Positions 1 through 12,395 of a stretch of DNA of 64,000 bases are shown in pieces; position 1 is the first letter of the stretch; each line of letters starts with the position of its first letter. This stretch comes from Rotaria macrura. Lineage: Eukaryota > Rotifera > Eurotatoria > Philodinida > Philodinidae. Location: assembly GCA_900239685.1 (NCBI GenBank), contig OENT01000540.1, positions 1-64,000 of the forward strand, in the 5' to 3' direction. The translations under genes and the position numbers were made by a program. The notes beneath the pieces were generated by a model that was given only the letters and a program-made list of their open reading frames with translations, was not told where the DNA came from and did no database searches.

Positions 1-821
1 CTTACCCTCTTTTGGGATTAGACACCAATTAGTGGCAATCAGAGCAAAAGAGAGCAGAAACTATGTTGTGATGTGTTGAATAATAAAAACTTGGGCACCC
101 CGATTCAGATGTCGTCAGTTGCCTCAACATTTCAGTCTAGAAAAAAGCCAAGACTTTACAATTCCCATTTTTCATAAATCTTATTTCATTTTGGACAAGT
201 CGGGTGCGGATGTGAGTGCAGTTCCCTCTTTCATCGATACTGAAATTCATGCTTACACTTACCCACTTCTACAAGGACACTCGTAGCATATGCAAACTTC
301 TGACTTGAGTTCGATGTCTATTGAAGACACGTCGAATCGTCTTGAGAACAAAAATAGAAATGAAAAAACTTGAAGAAGTATTTGAAAAACCAAAGTAGCT
401 TTATGACATGTTTCATTCTGTTTGATTGATTTGCGGGTGTGGATGAGTTTCGTGAGATGCTTAATTCGAGTTTGAAAATAAATGAAGCTCTGAGAGCTTA
501 AATTCACTTGGAAGATAAATGAAAAATATCACCACTTTCATGTTGTCCCGAGCCTAAAGGACATAGTTCAAGGTTTAGAGTATTCATGCTGGCGTGGATG
601 TCGCTGAGTGGATGTCGGTGTGACTGTAGGTATGTGTTCCAGTGAGGTGGGTCAATGTGCATGTGAGTAAAGAGTAGCTTCTGAGGAAATATTCACAGGC
701 ACTCAAGCCCACAACTACAGCCACACATGCTATATACCGAGACACTCAGCCATAGGGATACACTACAGTCAGAGACACCCATACACCGACACATATCTCA
801 CACTTACACCCACAGTCGCGC
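1..821. other. non-coding stretch, no gene recognised
   Basis: No open reading frame here resembles a known protein, and the ORFs present are short and use non-ATG starts. The stretch is less AT-rich than the rest of the window and holds GT/GGATG-rich patches around 430-450 and 590-680. It ends at the target-site duplication of the miniature transposon that follows. Confidence 0.5.
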
Positions 822-1057
822 CTTCCCAGCAGGGGCGTACCGAAGTCTCGAAAGCAGGGGGGGCGTAACGACCCCCCATCTCAATATTTCAAAAGCAGGG
901 GGGGCGTAAGGCCTTTATTCATATCAATTCAGCAACTAAAGTCCCCAGAAAAGAGCTTTTTTTCAATTTTTTTGTACCAAAAACACAAAATTTTCAAAAG
1001 CAGGGGGGGCGTAAAGCCCCCCCACGCCCCCCCGGTCGGTACGCCCCTGCTTCCCAG
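822..1057. mobile_element. hAT-type miniature element with 8-bp target duplication
   Basis: The element proper is 830-1049 (220 bp). Both ends read CAGGGGCGTACCGA inward, a 14-bp perfect terminal inverted repeat of the CAGGGGCGTA type seen in many hAT elements. It is flanked on both sides by the identical octamer CTTCCCAG (822-829 and 1050-1057), the duplication length expected for hAT transposases. Inside, the motif GCAGGGGGGGCGTAA occurs three times (about 871, 893 and 991), like the subterminal repeats that hAT transposases bind. There is no coding capacity, so it must have been mobilised in trans. Confidence 0.85.
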
Positions 1058-1088
1058 CACACTCATTCTTCTCGACCTGATTAGCATT

Positions 1089-1371
1089 TACAGTGGGTAA
1101 AAAAATTATTGAAACACTTGCATTTATCGAGCTCTAACTCATCTACAATGGCACAAATATATTTCGTCATATCATGTTCATTATATTCGTCGTCTTCAAC
1201 ACCATAAGACTCATCATGGATTGGTACTTGAGAATAAGTCCCATTGGACTCGACTATTTCTGTTGTTATTGTCGATGTGACTTACGCAAAACAATATTTT
1301 TGTGCCATTGTAGATGAGTTGGAGCTCGATAAATGCAAGTGTTCCGATAATGGTTTGACCCACTCTCTATA
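1089..1371. mobile_element. Tc1/mariner-like fold-back element, non-autonomous
   Basis: Arms of about 73 bp (roughly 1091-1163 and 1291-1365) are inverted copies of each other with scattered mismatches, separated by about 127 bp. The left end reads TA-CAGTGGGT followed by an A-rich run and ATTATT, the usual look of a Tc1-like terminus next to its TA target. The right end is degraded but still lies next to TA. No transposase is encoded. The length of about 275 bp and the long arms suggest a miniature or fold-back derivative. Confidence 0.6.
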
Positions 1372-1608
1372 CATCAATTTTGTACACCGCTTAGAGATTG
1401 TTATTCCAATACTTTTACGGTGATGTTTTACTTGTGTTCGATCTTTCTTGCTTCTACACTTTTGTTTTTGTTGTTCTTGTAATTTTTCGTTAGTTTTTCC
1501 TTTCAATTTTTTCTGATGTTTTTATTTATTCCAATTTTTTTGCCGTCTTTTTTATATATTGCAAAGGAACAGCCATTGCCAACACGTCAGTTACATTTAA
1601 AAAAGTGT

Positions 1609-2630
1609 ATGGCACGGGAATCCAAAATAAAACGCGTGAAATGGATGTGGAAGTCGAACTCAAACCCATGGTCTAATTCTGAATTACCTCAATAGTCTTC
1701 CTACACTGATGTTGAGATAGCTATCATTGAAGAAGCATACAAAAAGAAGCTTCCAGAAGTGGTTCTCGATAACTATCGCATCAGCTTTGAAAACTTCATC
1801 CAGGTATGTAATGTGAAAAAGAAGGACCAGAGACCTGTGAAGCGAGTGATCAACGAGCGAGAAGAGTCGCAATTGCGGACACAGAGATTTATGTCGGATC
1901 TCTTTCTACCATCAGAACCCTTTACACTTTTGCGCGGAGGAAAGATATTTTTCGACACAATCCGTGAGCATTTTACTCTTTCTAAAGACGACCCATTAGA
2001 CGACCCTGTTATTCGTCGAATGATGGTAGAAAGAGCATCTCATGGATTAATCATGGAAGGAAAAAATGTTGGTAAACAAGAGGAAGGTGAATGGTTGGCA
2101 CTCCAACTATCCTCAGTCAAAGAAGGAACTAAAGAAGAAATATGGGAATGTTGTGCTCATATTTACTGTATGGAATCGTTTGTCTACAAAAAACTGAACA
2201 AGGTTATGCGTATGGTTTATGACGTAAGGTATAAAAAATTGTGGCAAAGTAAAGCTCGACATTTGGGCCGTTTGCTTTCCTTTTCTACGAAATACGAGGA
2301 AACTTTCCTTGTTAAGTGATGGCTGTGTATCGAGGTGCTAATTTGCCCATGAATTTAATCCAAAAGTTCCAGCAATTGTGTTGCTCAAATGTCACTTCTG
2401 ACACTTACAATGATGGTCTACGCCTATTTCCAGCGTTTACATCGACTAGTCGAAATCGAGAAAAGGCTGAAGCATTTGGGAACGTCCTTTTCATTATCGA
2501 GACGTGTAGTTGGCATGGGCGAGATTTATCACCCTACTCGGCGTATGACGAGGAAGAACAGCTACTATATCCTTACTATAACTTTCGCGTTAGATCATGC
2601 ATATTTGACGAAAAGAAAAGCGAATGGTAA
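1609..2630 (+). pseudogene. WWE-ADP-ribosyltransferase gene, broken by a stop and a frameshift
   Basis: The reading frame from ATG 1609 first encodes a WWE domain (Trp codons at 1642, 1648 and 1669, with a SYTDVE-like stretch after 1696) and then an N-terminal ART region. The catalytic half is at 2319-2630 and shows the arginine-ADP-ribosyltransferase R-S-E signature: VYRG, FTSTS, and an acidic EEE followed by LLYP. WWE domains bind poly- or iso-ADP-ribose; ART domains move ADP-ribose from NAD+ to protein arginines. Two lesions are visible. One is an in-frame TAG at 1693-1695, where WWE domains carry a conserved Trp. The other is a frame change at 2313-2320, where the upstream frame hits TGA just before VYRG. 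No intron of plausible size removes either lesion, so I call it a pseudogene. An assembly error could explain the frameshift but is less likely for both. Confidence 0.75.
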
Positions 2631-3939
2631 ATTAGTCTTGGAGGGTGATTAAAGCTGCTAAAATCAGCTGAAGAGACTTCGAAGTACCTTCTATTAATTT
2701 TTTTCTGCGTCTTTACTGAATGCAAAACAAAATGTGAGCGTGAGGGTGTAAATCAATTTAATATCAGATCGACCTTTGTTTTGACAAAAACACAAATCAA
2801 TTTGCTAATGTCAACGCTTGCTTTTTAGTAATCGATTTTTAGTCGCCAATACAATTCAAGCCTAAATAATATCTGTTTTTAAAGTTCAAAATAATTAAGT
2901 AAATGTAACGTTTAATTATATCGGAACGTTTCATGTTCCTTATATGGGAAGGACAGGATCTAGAAACCGGATTTTGCCTATATCTGTCTGGTCGTCTATC
3001 GGAAACAAGACTTTGGCACAAATGAACACTTCCGTGGAATAAATGACCATTCCAGTGGAACACATGAAGAGATTGCAGAATGCCTACTAAGCAGAATTCA
3101 GAATTCTTTAGATTTGCCATTTAAAAAAGCATCTAAAAAATATTGCAACAAGCCAGTAGACTTCGACCATAGCTACACACCTGAATTACGGGAGGGAGTG
3201 AGACCTCCTGTATCCTTGTCTTTCTCCGTAAATAAAATTCTCAGTAGAATTTAAACTGACGCACCAGAATTATAATAGAAGTCTGTCGTTCTACCGACTA
3301 GACACGTGGCCCCAAGTTGCCCACTCCCGCTAACACAGAATTCCATTGCAGAATCTAAATGCAGTTCTTAGTTGTTGATCAGAAGAAAAGATAGTATAGC
3401 AATGTTCAAAGTCAATCCACGAAAAAACACGCTTTTGTAGCATAATCGTCTTCTTGTAAACTAGAATCCAACCGTAAATACAAAACCAAGCTTGCGTTTA
3501 TTGAAGAATCAGTTAAATAGCAGTATTTTCGGAATTCTCATCGTTTTATTTTTTTTTAAATATCAATTTATATTGAACACAGAAACAATAGAAAGAACAC
3601 TTTTTAAGTTATATTCGCAAAAATTTTAATCTATCATAGCAGATGAGACCAAATAGTAACATAAAATTGTCAACAGATTTTCGAGTTGTTGTTTAATTGA
3701 CACACTTTAGTGTTTTAGTCGATTATAGTCAGCGAAAAAGGTTAAGTTTTTCATTGATTCGGTTATTGTTTGAATAAATGCATGACTTCGTCTCATTATT
3801 TGTTTTGCTGACTTGTATAATTACATGAGCCGAATACCAAACGGTATGAGTGGTGATCTCTTTCAATAGGTGTCACATTCCCAACACTCAATCTCATCCT
3901 CTCATGCACATCCGCACATATCCAACATGAGCGCCCGCA
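2631..3939. other. non-coding stretch after the pseudogene
   Basis: No coding sequence is recognisable. The only structured piece I can name is the degenerate tRNA-like sequence at 3235-3313 on the minus strand, listed separately. The remainder is AT-rich with short, non-conserved ORFs. Confidence 0.5.
3235..3313 (-). repeat. degenerate tRNA-like sequence (tRNA pseudogene or SINE head)
   Basis: Read on the minus strand this contains CTAGTCGGTAGAACGAC, close to an A-box/D-arm, then a GACTTCTA anticodon-like loop (anticodon TCT if real), then CAGTTTAAATTCTACTG, a T-arm/B-box-like block. Spacing is about that of a tRNA. The anticodon stem is interrupted and the acceptor strands do not pair, so it is not a functional tRNA. 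It could be a chance match. Confidence 0.3.
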
Positions 3940-3954
3940 TCCAGGTTCAGAAGT

Positions 3955-4301
3955 ACGGACCGATTCCCGCAGGAAAACACTGCAAATCACCGGAAGATGG
4001 AAGCAGTATCCTGATAGGAAATGTTCTGGTTTTTTTTCGATGATTTCCAGTGGGTTTCTGTCGGAATGCACTGGAAGTTGGAAGGAATCCACCGGAAAAA
4101 ATCGGGACAGTTTCAGATTGGAATACTGCCGCCATGTTCCAGCGATTTCCGGTGTTTTCTTGCAGGATCCCGTGAGTTTCCCCCGGGGGTCGGAAGCCAG
4201 AATCATTGTCTTGGGATGGAGAGATAACTTGAAAAGCTTCCGGCCGGAATACTGCTTACAGGTTCCAGCGATTTACGGTGTTTTCCTGAAAGATAATGTG
4301 A
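3955..4301. repeat. GC-rich island of three diverged ~56-bp repeats
   Basis: The units at 4120-4176 and 4246-4301 are direct copies, each starting GGAATACTG and containing GTTCCAGCGATTT and GGTGTTTTC. A third copy lies inverted at about 3955-4011. Related pieces built from CCGGAA and GGAAT occur between them. The block is clearly more GC-rich than its surroundings, which is why long overlapping ORFs appear on both strands; none resembles a protein. It is probably a relic of a fold-back element or minisatellite. Confidence 0.5.
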
Positions 4302-4615
4302 TTTTTTCGCGTCTTTCCTGCCTGTCCCTGCAATATCCAGTGGTCGGAAAGATCGATCTGGGATCCAAAGGCTCATGAAGTATTTTCTCCAAGAGAAAAA
4401 GAGTAAATGATTGCCGCAAACTGAAAGCTGAAGATTATTCTGAATGGAAAATATCAAAGATTTTTCTATTTATTGTTTATTCTTTCTTTCTGTGATTTAT
4501 TTGTTTTTATTTATTGGGCGATGTCATAATCTCGCTTAGGTGAGCTTGAAACACATAGTAAAAGAAAAATTATAGAATCTAAAAATATAAAACGAAATTA
4601 ATCCAATCGAAGATT

Positions 4616-7600
4616 TTATGGCATAACATTTAAATTAGCATCGTTTGACCAAGCTGCATATAGTGAATTATCCATCAAACTAAAATGACGATTCGTTGGC
4701 AATAGTTGATGGTTTTGACCGCCGATGCTTTCTCCACACTCTGGACAATGACTTTCTTGATTAGCACCACCACACTAAACCGTCGAAATGACAAGAGACA
4801 TTATATTTGTGATAAACATTTTAAAATGAGAGCATACTTCAGTTATCACATATGGATGACCTTTCGGACAAACATACCAATGACCTTTTGTTAATTTTAA
4901 CGCAGCAACGATTGCTACTCGTTCATTTTCAGTTATTCCCAAACCAGGTAAATTGTATAAATGTTGTAATGTTTTAATAAGACTATCAAATTTTTGTTTA
5001 TCTGTGCCAGTAAAACGTCCTGTTTTTTTTGTATGCCATTCTAGAGACTCAAGCAACTTTTGTTCATCTGGTTTGAGAGTGCATTTTGAATTTTCATTTA
5101 TGAATTTTGAAAGAGCTTCATAAATAATTACTCGACGGAAACGTATTAATTCACCTTCAATATCTTTTATTTGTTGTTCGGTGAAATTTCGATAGTGTGG
5201 TTGCGCAAATAAATATTCAATAATATGATTCAAAGGTAAACGAAGCTATAAAATTGAACTCAGTCGTATAAAAAAAAAGATATCAAACTAAAAAAATATA
5301 CTTACTACATTATCGAATAGATTTATTGGCAATTTCTTACGTCCATCAATTAAAAGTTTATCGATTTCATTAAGAAATGTAAGAAGATTTTTTGTACCAA
5401 TTAATATATCGTCACTGAAGAAATAATGAACATCATATAACCGATCGAAAAAGATTTTGTTTTCTCGAAGATTAATTTCTTTGAAATTAGTTTCTATTTG
5501 TTCGAAGTCTTTTATTAAAAGTATTCGTCGTGCATTGATCTCTTTTTCAGTTTGATTGCCTAAGATTTTCTTTTTAACTTGCTCGATTAAATTATGTACA
5601 CGATTTAGAATTGGCATGTATCGCATACAACGACGAATATGTTGTTTACAACGAGGGCATTCGGGAAAACGAATAGCAGAATTTTCATTTGAATTATCAC
5701 ACGAGTCGTTAACGAATTTATCAAGTGCAGTCACTTCAACTAAAATTAATTATAGTAGATTCGAATGTTAAAATAAATCTTCAAAAAAAGAAACAAAACA
5801 TACTTATATGTTTACAATCAGGTAAGAAAACAAAACGTGCATCAGGTTCATCTTCTCTGCCAAACAGTATTTCTTGTACAATACGTTTATCACAAATACG
5901 ACATTTCCAAGGACATGGTTCACCACAAATGCCAATACCTTTTATGCTAAATAAATAAAAGAATACTTGCCGTAGTTCGTTGTACTTACAAGCATGACGA
6001 CATTTCAATTTTTTATTGCACGGTTCATTACATGGACCTCGATTACAGGGTTCTGAACAGAACCGAGTACATTTAAGATGCTTGCATTTATAAGCACATG
6101 GCTAAAATAGAAAATCTTTTCTTCAATCTATAGTGCATATTAAATGAAAAACCATCAAGGCGACTTGATCATAAGACGGTCGACTCTATCATCTATTAGT
6201 GAAAATTTCCTATTCTAGTGAATGTTTTCTTTGATAAACCATAGAGCGGTTATTCTCGTTTGACTACCAAGCTTTCACTGTACCATCGCTACTTCTTAAC
6301 AGATGCATATATAACTTTTTATAATTTATATACAAACCTCTTTACACGGTGAGCATATTTGACCACATCTTCTTTTACATCGTGAATGAATACAACGTGT
6401 TTCACAATTACGTACACACGGAGGACAATTAACAGCGCATGTTTCTTTACAAACCTAAATAAAACAAGAAAATACGAATGTTCACATCTTTTTCTAAGAA
6501 TTAATTTTGATTTACATGCGAGCAAATCAACGAACGTTCACATTTTTGTTGACATCGAATATGTAATCGACCAGCATGGCAAGTAACACATCTTCCAGCA
6601 CATTTATGTTCACAACTAAGTATTGTGTTGCAAGGATCCGAACAAGGAACGTGTTGTAATTCAAATGGTGATAAAGCAATACGACATGGAACCTTGGCCA
6701 TATGACCACAAGGTAGACATGCCATAACTAGCTGTTTGCAATCGTCATTAGTTGGTGTTCGAGCACATTCAAAATGTATTTTGTGGTCACATGATGAAAT
6801 GGTTTTTTCGACAAGAATTCGACACGAATCATGTTGATTTGCTGTCGCAGCATGACATCGTTTAGTACATGCATGACCACATGGTAAAGATTCCCGACAT
6901 TGTTTACGACAAACACTTTCCCTATGTCTACAAAGAAAACAGGGAAAATTAAATAATTTTCAATTTTAATAACTAGGTGTTTGCATTTACTCGACATCAT
7001 AATTATGACATATTAAATCACATTGATGTCCACATTTAAGTCGACTGTCACAAGGCTTATTACAGCCACCTTCTATTCGTTTTGAAAATAATTCAGGTGC
7101 ATCAGCTATGAACTTGTCTTTTGGATGTTGACAACATGAGAGACTTAAACCTAAAAAATATATCGTTTTATTTTTCTTTGATATTTTAATAAAACGACTA
7201 ACGAACCTGTTCCTATTTCATTAGTATTCTCTAGTGTTTTAACTACTTTCTTCCACATATCGTCAACATCCGCTAATAAATTCATATTGCCAACAACGAA
7301 AAGACCACAACGTGCACGTGATAAAGCCACACATATTCGATTATGTATTTTAAGAAAACCGATATTTCTATCTATATTGCTACGTACTAATGATAAAATA
7401 ACTATGTCATTTTCTTCACCTTGATAATTATCTGTCACCTACAATGAAACAAAAATAACGATCGTCATGTATGAATTAACAATACCATTATATGCACACC
7501 ATGTAACAGTTTCATAGATTTCGCTTTTTTAGCAATAAACTGTCTTTGCCCAAGATACATAACAAGAATAGTTATTTTCTCAGCTGGATAACCTTGTTTT

Positions 7601-10600
7601 CTTAAATATTGCGCTAATTCAATAATATAATTTGCTTCGAATTCATTTCGTTTTGAACTACCATCGGCGACAGTTGTTTCTGGGTGGGAATGATTTATAA
7701 AAAAAATATTGCTATCAACACCACGAATTGATGGTCGATTCTCTGTAACACTTATATGATCTTCCAAATCATCATAGAAATGTTTCATTAAACGTGCAAT
7801 TTCTGGCCGCATACGATGCTTTAGTTATAGAAAAAAGAGAGATCGAGAAAGAAAAATGAATATAATAGATCATTATCTAATTTATTTTTATTTAATATTT
7901 CTATGAATTCTAACGATAATACAAATAGGATAAGGATGAAAATAAGATTCATCTACCGAATATCATACTATTTGAAAACCATACTAAAGAATGAAGATGA
8001 AATGCAATAGTTATCTTTTATTTATCATATCTAGTGTTCCATGACCAATCTCTGTGTGCTCGGTTCAAGGTTCGTACGTAGAAAAACCTGTTATGCTTGT
8101 TGTCAAATGTATTATTATTTTATAAATCTTTTTGATCCGTATAAACCATAAAATCTCACTGAAAAGTTTTCAGATTATATTTGAAATATTATATTCGAGT
8201 TCTTTCTTTAATCAGAAATTCTATCATTGCTTGCGATAGAACAAAGTTTGAATTTCAGGCTGATCATTGTTCTAAACTTACTTGAATATTCAATCGAACA
8301 TTTGGAAATTTATTCTTAATAAGCCGTTCAAATAATGACACATCAATATGGAATTTCGTTGCAAGACGATACACACTTGGATTAGGACGTAATTGTATAT
8401 GATCACCAATCAAAATCATATGTTCACATTTTGAACTTAATGCTGTAATAATATGTGCTTCAAAAATTGCAGCTGCTTCTTCAACAATAACAATTTTACT
8501 CTCTGAAAATAAAAATTATTCAATGAATTCTCGAAAACAAAAGGATTATATTTCTCTGCTTGCGAAGTTTTTTCAGTAAATCATGACATTTTGCTGCACA
8601 TGTTGTTGTCATCGCTACAATAACACTATCTTTTAAAACGTAATAATCTATCTCTTGATAATCTTTGGCAAGTTCATCCGCCGCTTGATTGTATAATCGT
8701 CTTTGTTCAAGTACCGAATTATGCAAGTATTGTTGATATTTCAAAAGCCAATAACGATATAAATCATAGCGTTCAACAATTGAAAGAGTCCAAAGATTGT
8801 TAGGTATTTGTTTAACTGTTTGATCATCCAAAGTTGTCGGATTTTGTATGATATACTTCATCGATCGCTGTTGATAATCAGGTTTCCTTTGAGCCTGATA
8901 CAATTGTCTTTCGCCAATATAATTGTCGTAATTTCTTTTGGATATTTCTACTTTTTTAGATTCTAATTTTCTTTTGCTAAGTACCATAGATTCGTCATCA
9001 TCAATATCAATATCACCACGTCGACGTTGTTCTTCTTCCTCTTCTTCGTTAAGATATTCTTCATCGATTGATGCTTGATAATTATAAGTTGTTTTTTCTT
9101 GTTTATATTCAATCATATTTATATTCGACATCGGTATTTCAAGTTCCATCGAATTGGTTTGATCTTCACCTATTAATCTATTTTCAGGATCAATACCAAG
9201 CCAATCTGATAGTATTGTTTCATTATCTTTGCCACCATAATGATCTAGTAGCGATGTAAGATGCTTATTGTCAATAATATTTTGATCAATAAGTGATGAA
9301 AGTGATACGAGATTTGTGCGTGATTGTGCTATTTGACGTTCGTGTCTTTTTAATGCTTCTTTAGCTTCTATCTTTCTGCCTGAGAAAATATGTTTGTGAT
9401 AATAAATATGATTTGGTATTAAACGATTTTCACGATGACGTTGACGAGCATCAAGTAATGAAAATTTTTTAATGATTGGATTTTGACATCGATTACCAAC
9501 ACGAATAATACCTGAAAATTTCATCACCTATTAAATTATCATTTTAAATTAAATTAAATAATTCAAACCGTCATTTATTTTGAGACGTTTTATGATTAAT
9601 TCTAAAAATTGATCGAGTGCATGATTTGTATGACATATCATTAGAATGGGCGTTGATTGTTCATTTAGTGGACAACATACTAATCGATTATATAGAAGCA
9701 TTTCAGCTATGCGTACACCAAGGTATGTTTTTCCTGTTCCTGGTGCTAAAAAGAAACAAGTAAAGGGAAACAAATGAAATATTATTTTGAATAAATTTGT
9801 TTATTTTTATCCAATAAATTCACAATTAAAAATAGTTCTAGGTCAAATCAAATATCAACAGCGAGACAAAACTCATTAGGTTACTACTATACTTTCTCCC
9901 ATAACATCTATTATTTCTATAATGCTTTGTTGAAATAACACAGTGCGATACTAAGAGAAGTTGCACGATCAAACTGTTGAAAATCAACTACGATGATTGT
10001 CAATCAAATGAGTGAAGATATATTAATTAATTATGATCTGCAAAGGCGATGATGTTTCATTGTGAAATGTTTTCGATTACGATTCTTTTCATATTCAAGT
10101 TTACTTACGTCCTTGAATAAGCGCTACTTTCTGTGTTAAAGCTAAAATTAAAGCTTCACGTTGTTTTGGATTAAGATGTAATTCATCACTTGTTGGCCAT
10201 TGATTTGTATCAAGTAATGAAACCGACTTGTATTTGTCTGGTACCTGATTGGATTGTTGATACGTAATTCGAAGTTGATTATTCATGGGCTGTAGAAGTA
10301 GATCTTGCCGTCTTCCGCCACGTTCTGATCCTAGATCAGGCTTAATAAGAGTCGAATTTACTTGAGAATCTGGATCAACAAGTAGAGGAGTAAAATCAAA
10401 AATGGTTTCTGGTCGTATATATCCAGGTGGAATGTTTGCATTAGTTAATTTAAGTAAAAATGGTTCAAGAGGAAATGGTTGATTAATATCAATTGATTGT
10501 AATGCTTTGAGAACTGGGCGATAAGCTTCAAAATACGTCGTCGTTTCAACCATTGTGAGTACATATGAATAGTCAATGTCATCAAGATCAATTTGTGTCT

Positions 10601-12356
10601 GTTGAGTCATATTGATATTTTCTAATGCTTTGATCTAATGTCATTCAAAAGACAGTTAGATAAAATAAAACAATTATTTAAAAACTTACTGATATAGTGA
10701 AGTTCTTTTCAATATTTGATCGATCTTCAACAGTAGCAAATATACACGAGTTAAATCGATCATAGGTAAGAACGAGTAAATTGCCAAACATTAATCTTCT
10801 ACTATTAGCCCAAGATATTTTCGATGCTAACTTAGAATCCAGACACAAATCATAAACGATACCACTTCGTGGATTTAATCGTGAGCCATGTGAGCGAACA
10901 TTTTCATATATTCGCACGGCGAAATTTTTGCCTTCGACATTTTGTAAATATTGATTTATACCATCACGTAATGGACCAAGAAAATCTTCACGCAGAAGAT
11001 GAAAATGAGTCTTAAGAAATAATAAATTATATTTTTCCTTATAAAAAGAAAAATTTCAATACACACATCAAGATACTGGTGTGGATTATCATAAACACCA
11101 TCAATAATATTTTTTCGTAGATATGCTGTTGTTCCTGATAAAATTTCTTGTATATCAGGAACAATGTTCAAATGGCGATAATCATCTGGTAGTGGATTAA
11201 TATGATCATAGTCCATATTATGATTAATTTTTTGTCTCTTTGGTTGTTGGGGATTTTCTATTTCCTTCATCCGCTCAAGTACTTCGTCAAGTATTATTTT
11301 TGTTTCTTCATACTCCTGAAAGTACAAAAATCAATAAAATTAATTTTGAAAAAAAAACGTTTTATCAAAATTTTCTTACAATTGATTTGATTTCAACCTT
11401 AGTAAATAATAACTCGATGCGTTCGAATATTTTCATTAAGCCATCTGCTGAATGAGGTATCATAGATAGAAATACGTTGGATACTTTAAGAAATGATTGA
11501 ATAAAAGTGAACCGCAATTGATTATTCGTCAAATTTGGTTTACGAATTTCATCATAGACACCTTCAAGGTATTGCGATTTAGACATTTGTTTAAAAATCA
11601 TGGCTATGCGTTCACGTGATTCTGTACATCGTGTAATTTTTTCAAGTAAAATTGTCATTGAATTTATCCAATGATACATTGTTCGCATGCGATCATCATT
11701 CAGAAATCTTTGTAATTGAAAATTAGGATGAAACATTTCGGCAAGAATCTCGTGGGGACTTTTTAAGCGTAATTCAGTAAGCGTCTCATATTTAAGAGAT
11801 GGTGGACATTGTTGTTTTGTTGATCTAAAAAATGATTTTGGCTTTATAAATTAAGATTATAAAAAGAAAAGCAACATACGAATTTGAAGTTGTTGCTTTT
11901 GTATTTTTTGCATGGGTAGCAGTTGAGTAGTGTCTTGGAAATGAACTTCTATTATTGTAACTATTATTAGACATTGGTATTGTAGCATTGGCATTATCAA
12001 TATTCGCATTAGGTTCTGAAGGATAGTTGTTAAAATTTGAAGATTGCCTTGAATCTTTGGTAACATAACCATCCCGCTTTCTTTTACCATATTGTCTGAA
12101 ATAATTGAAAGACTGACTTATATCAAAGGCTGATTACATTTTCTATGATGCTTAAATACCTAATCACGCTAAAATTCTGTCTAATGATAGGATTTTGTTG
12201 AGATGATTCAACATTGAGATTCATCGATGCATGGATTGAACGATTTACATTTTTAACCATCCGTGATGGAATATAGAATCCTTCAGGAGGATTCGATCGA
12301 CTCATACTGTTAGAAGTGCCGGATGAAAATCGACGTCCATCACGAGTATTGAACAT
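4616..12356 (-). CDS. ZNFX1: ZNFX1-like NFX1-type zinc finger helicase
   Basis: Nineteen exons join without frame breaks: 12395-12160, 12095-11880, 11824-11380, 11315-11067, 11010-10690, 10634-10109, 9745-9569, 9511-8564, 8502-8282, 7818-7486, 7438-7207, 7150-6991, 6927-6516, 6454-6338, 6101-5990, 5938-5804, 5739-5306, 5245-4838 and 4774-4616. From ATG 12356 this gives about 1,933 residues, close to vertebrate ZNFX1. Order: low-complexity N-terminus, helical region, superfamily 1 (UPF1-like) helicase with Walker A PPGTGKT across the 10109/9745 junction, Walker B region IVIVEEAA, GDHIQLRP and QGEENDIV motifs, an array of Cys/His NFX1-type fingers (7150-5804), and a C-terminal RZ-type finger (C-H-C-C, exons 5245-4616). 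Family members bind RNA and act in RNA silencing or antiviral sensing; that role here is inference. One intron (8563-8503) begins GC. The true start may lie in an exon further upstream. Confidence 0.93.
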
Positions 12357-12395
12357 TGGTGAAATATATTGTTGAACTGTATTTTTAGGAACTGA

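Noticed and set aside
1282-1506. Basic 74-codon minus-strand frame next to the Tc1-like element as a transposase start
   Set aside because: Part of it is the inverted-repeat arm itself and the rest shows no helix-turn-helix or DDE features.
3796-4457. Overlapping frames on both strands in the GC-rich island
   Set aside because: They result from higher GC and few stops in repeat DNA; no strand resembles a protein.
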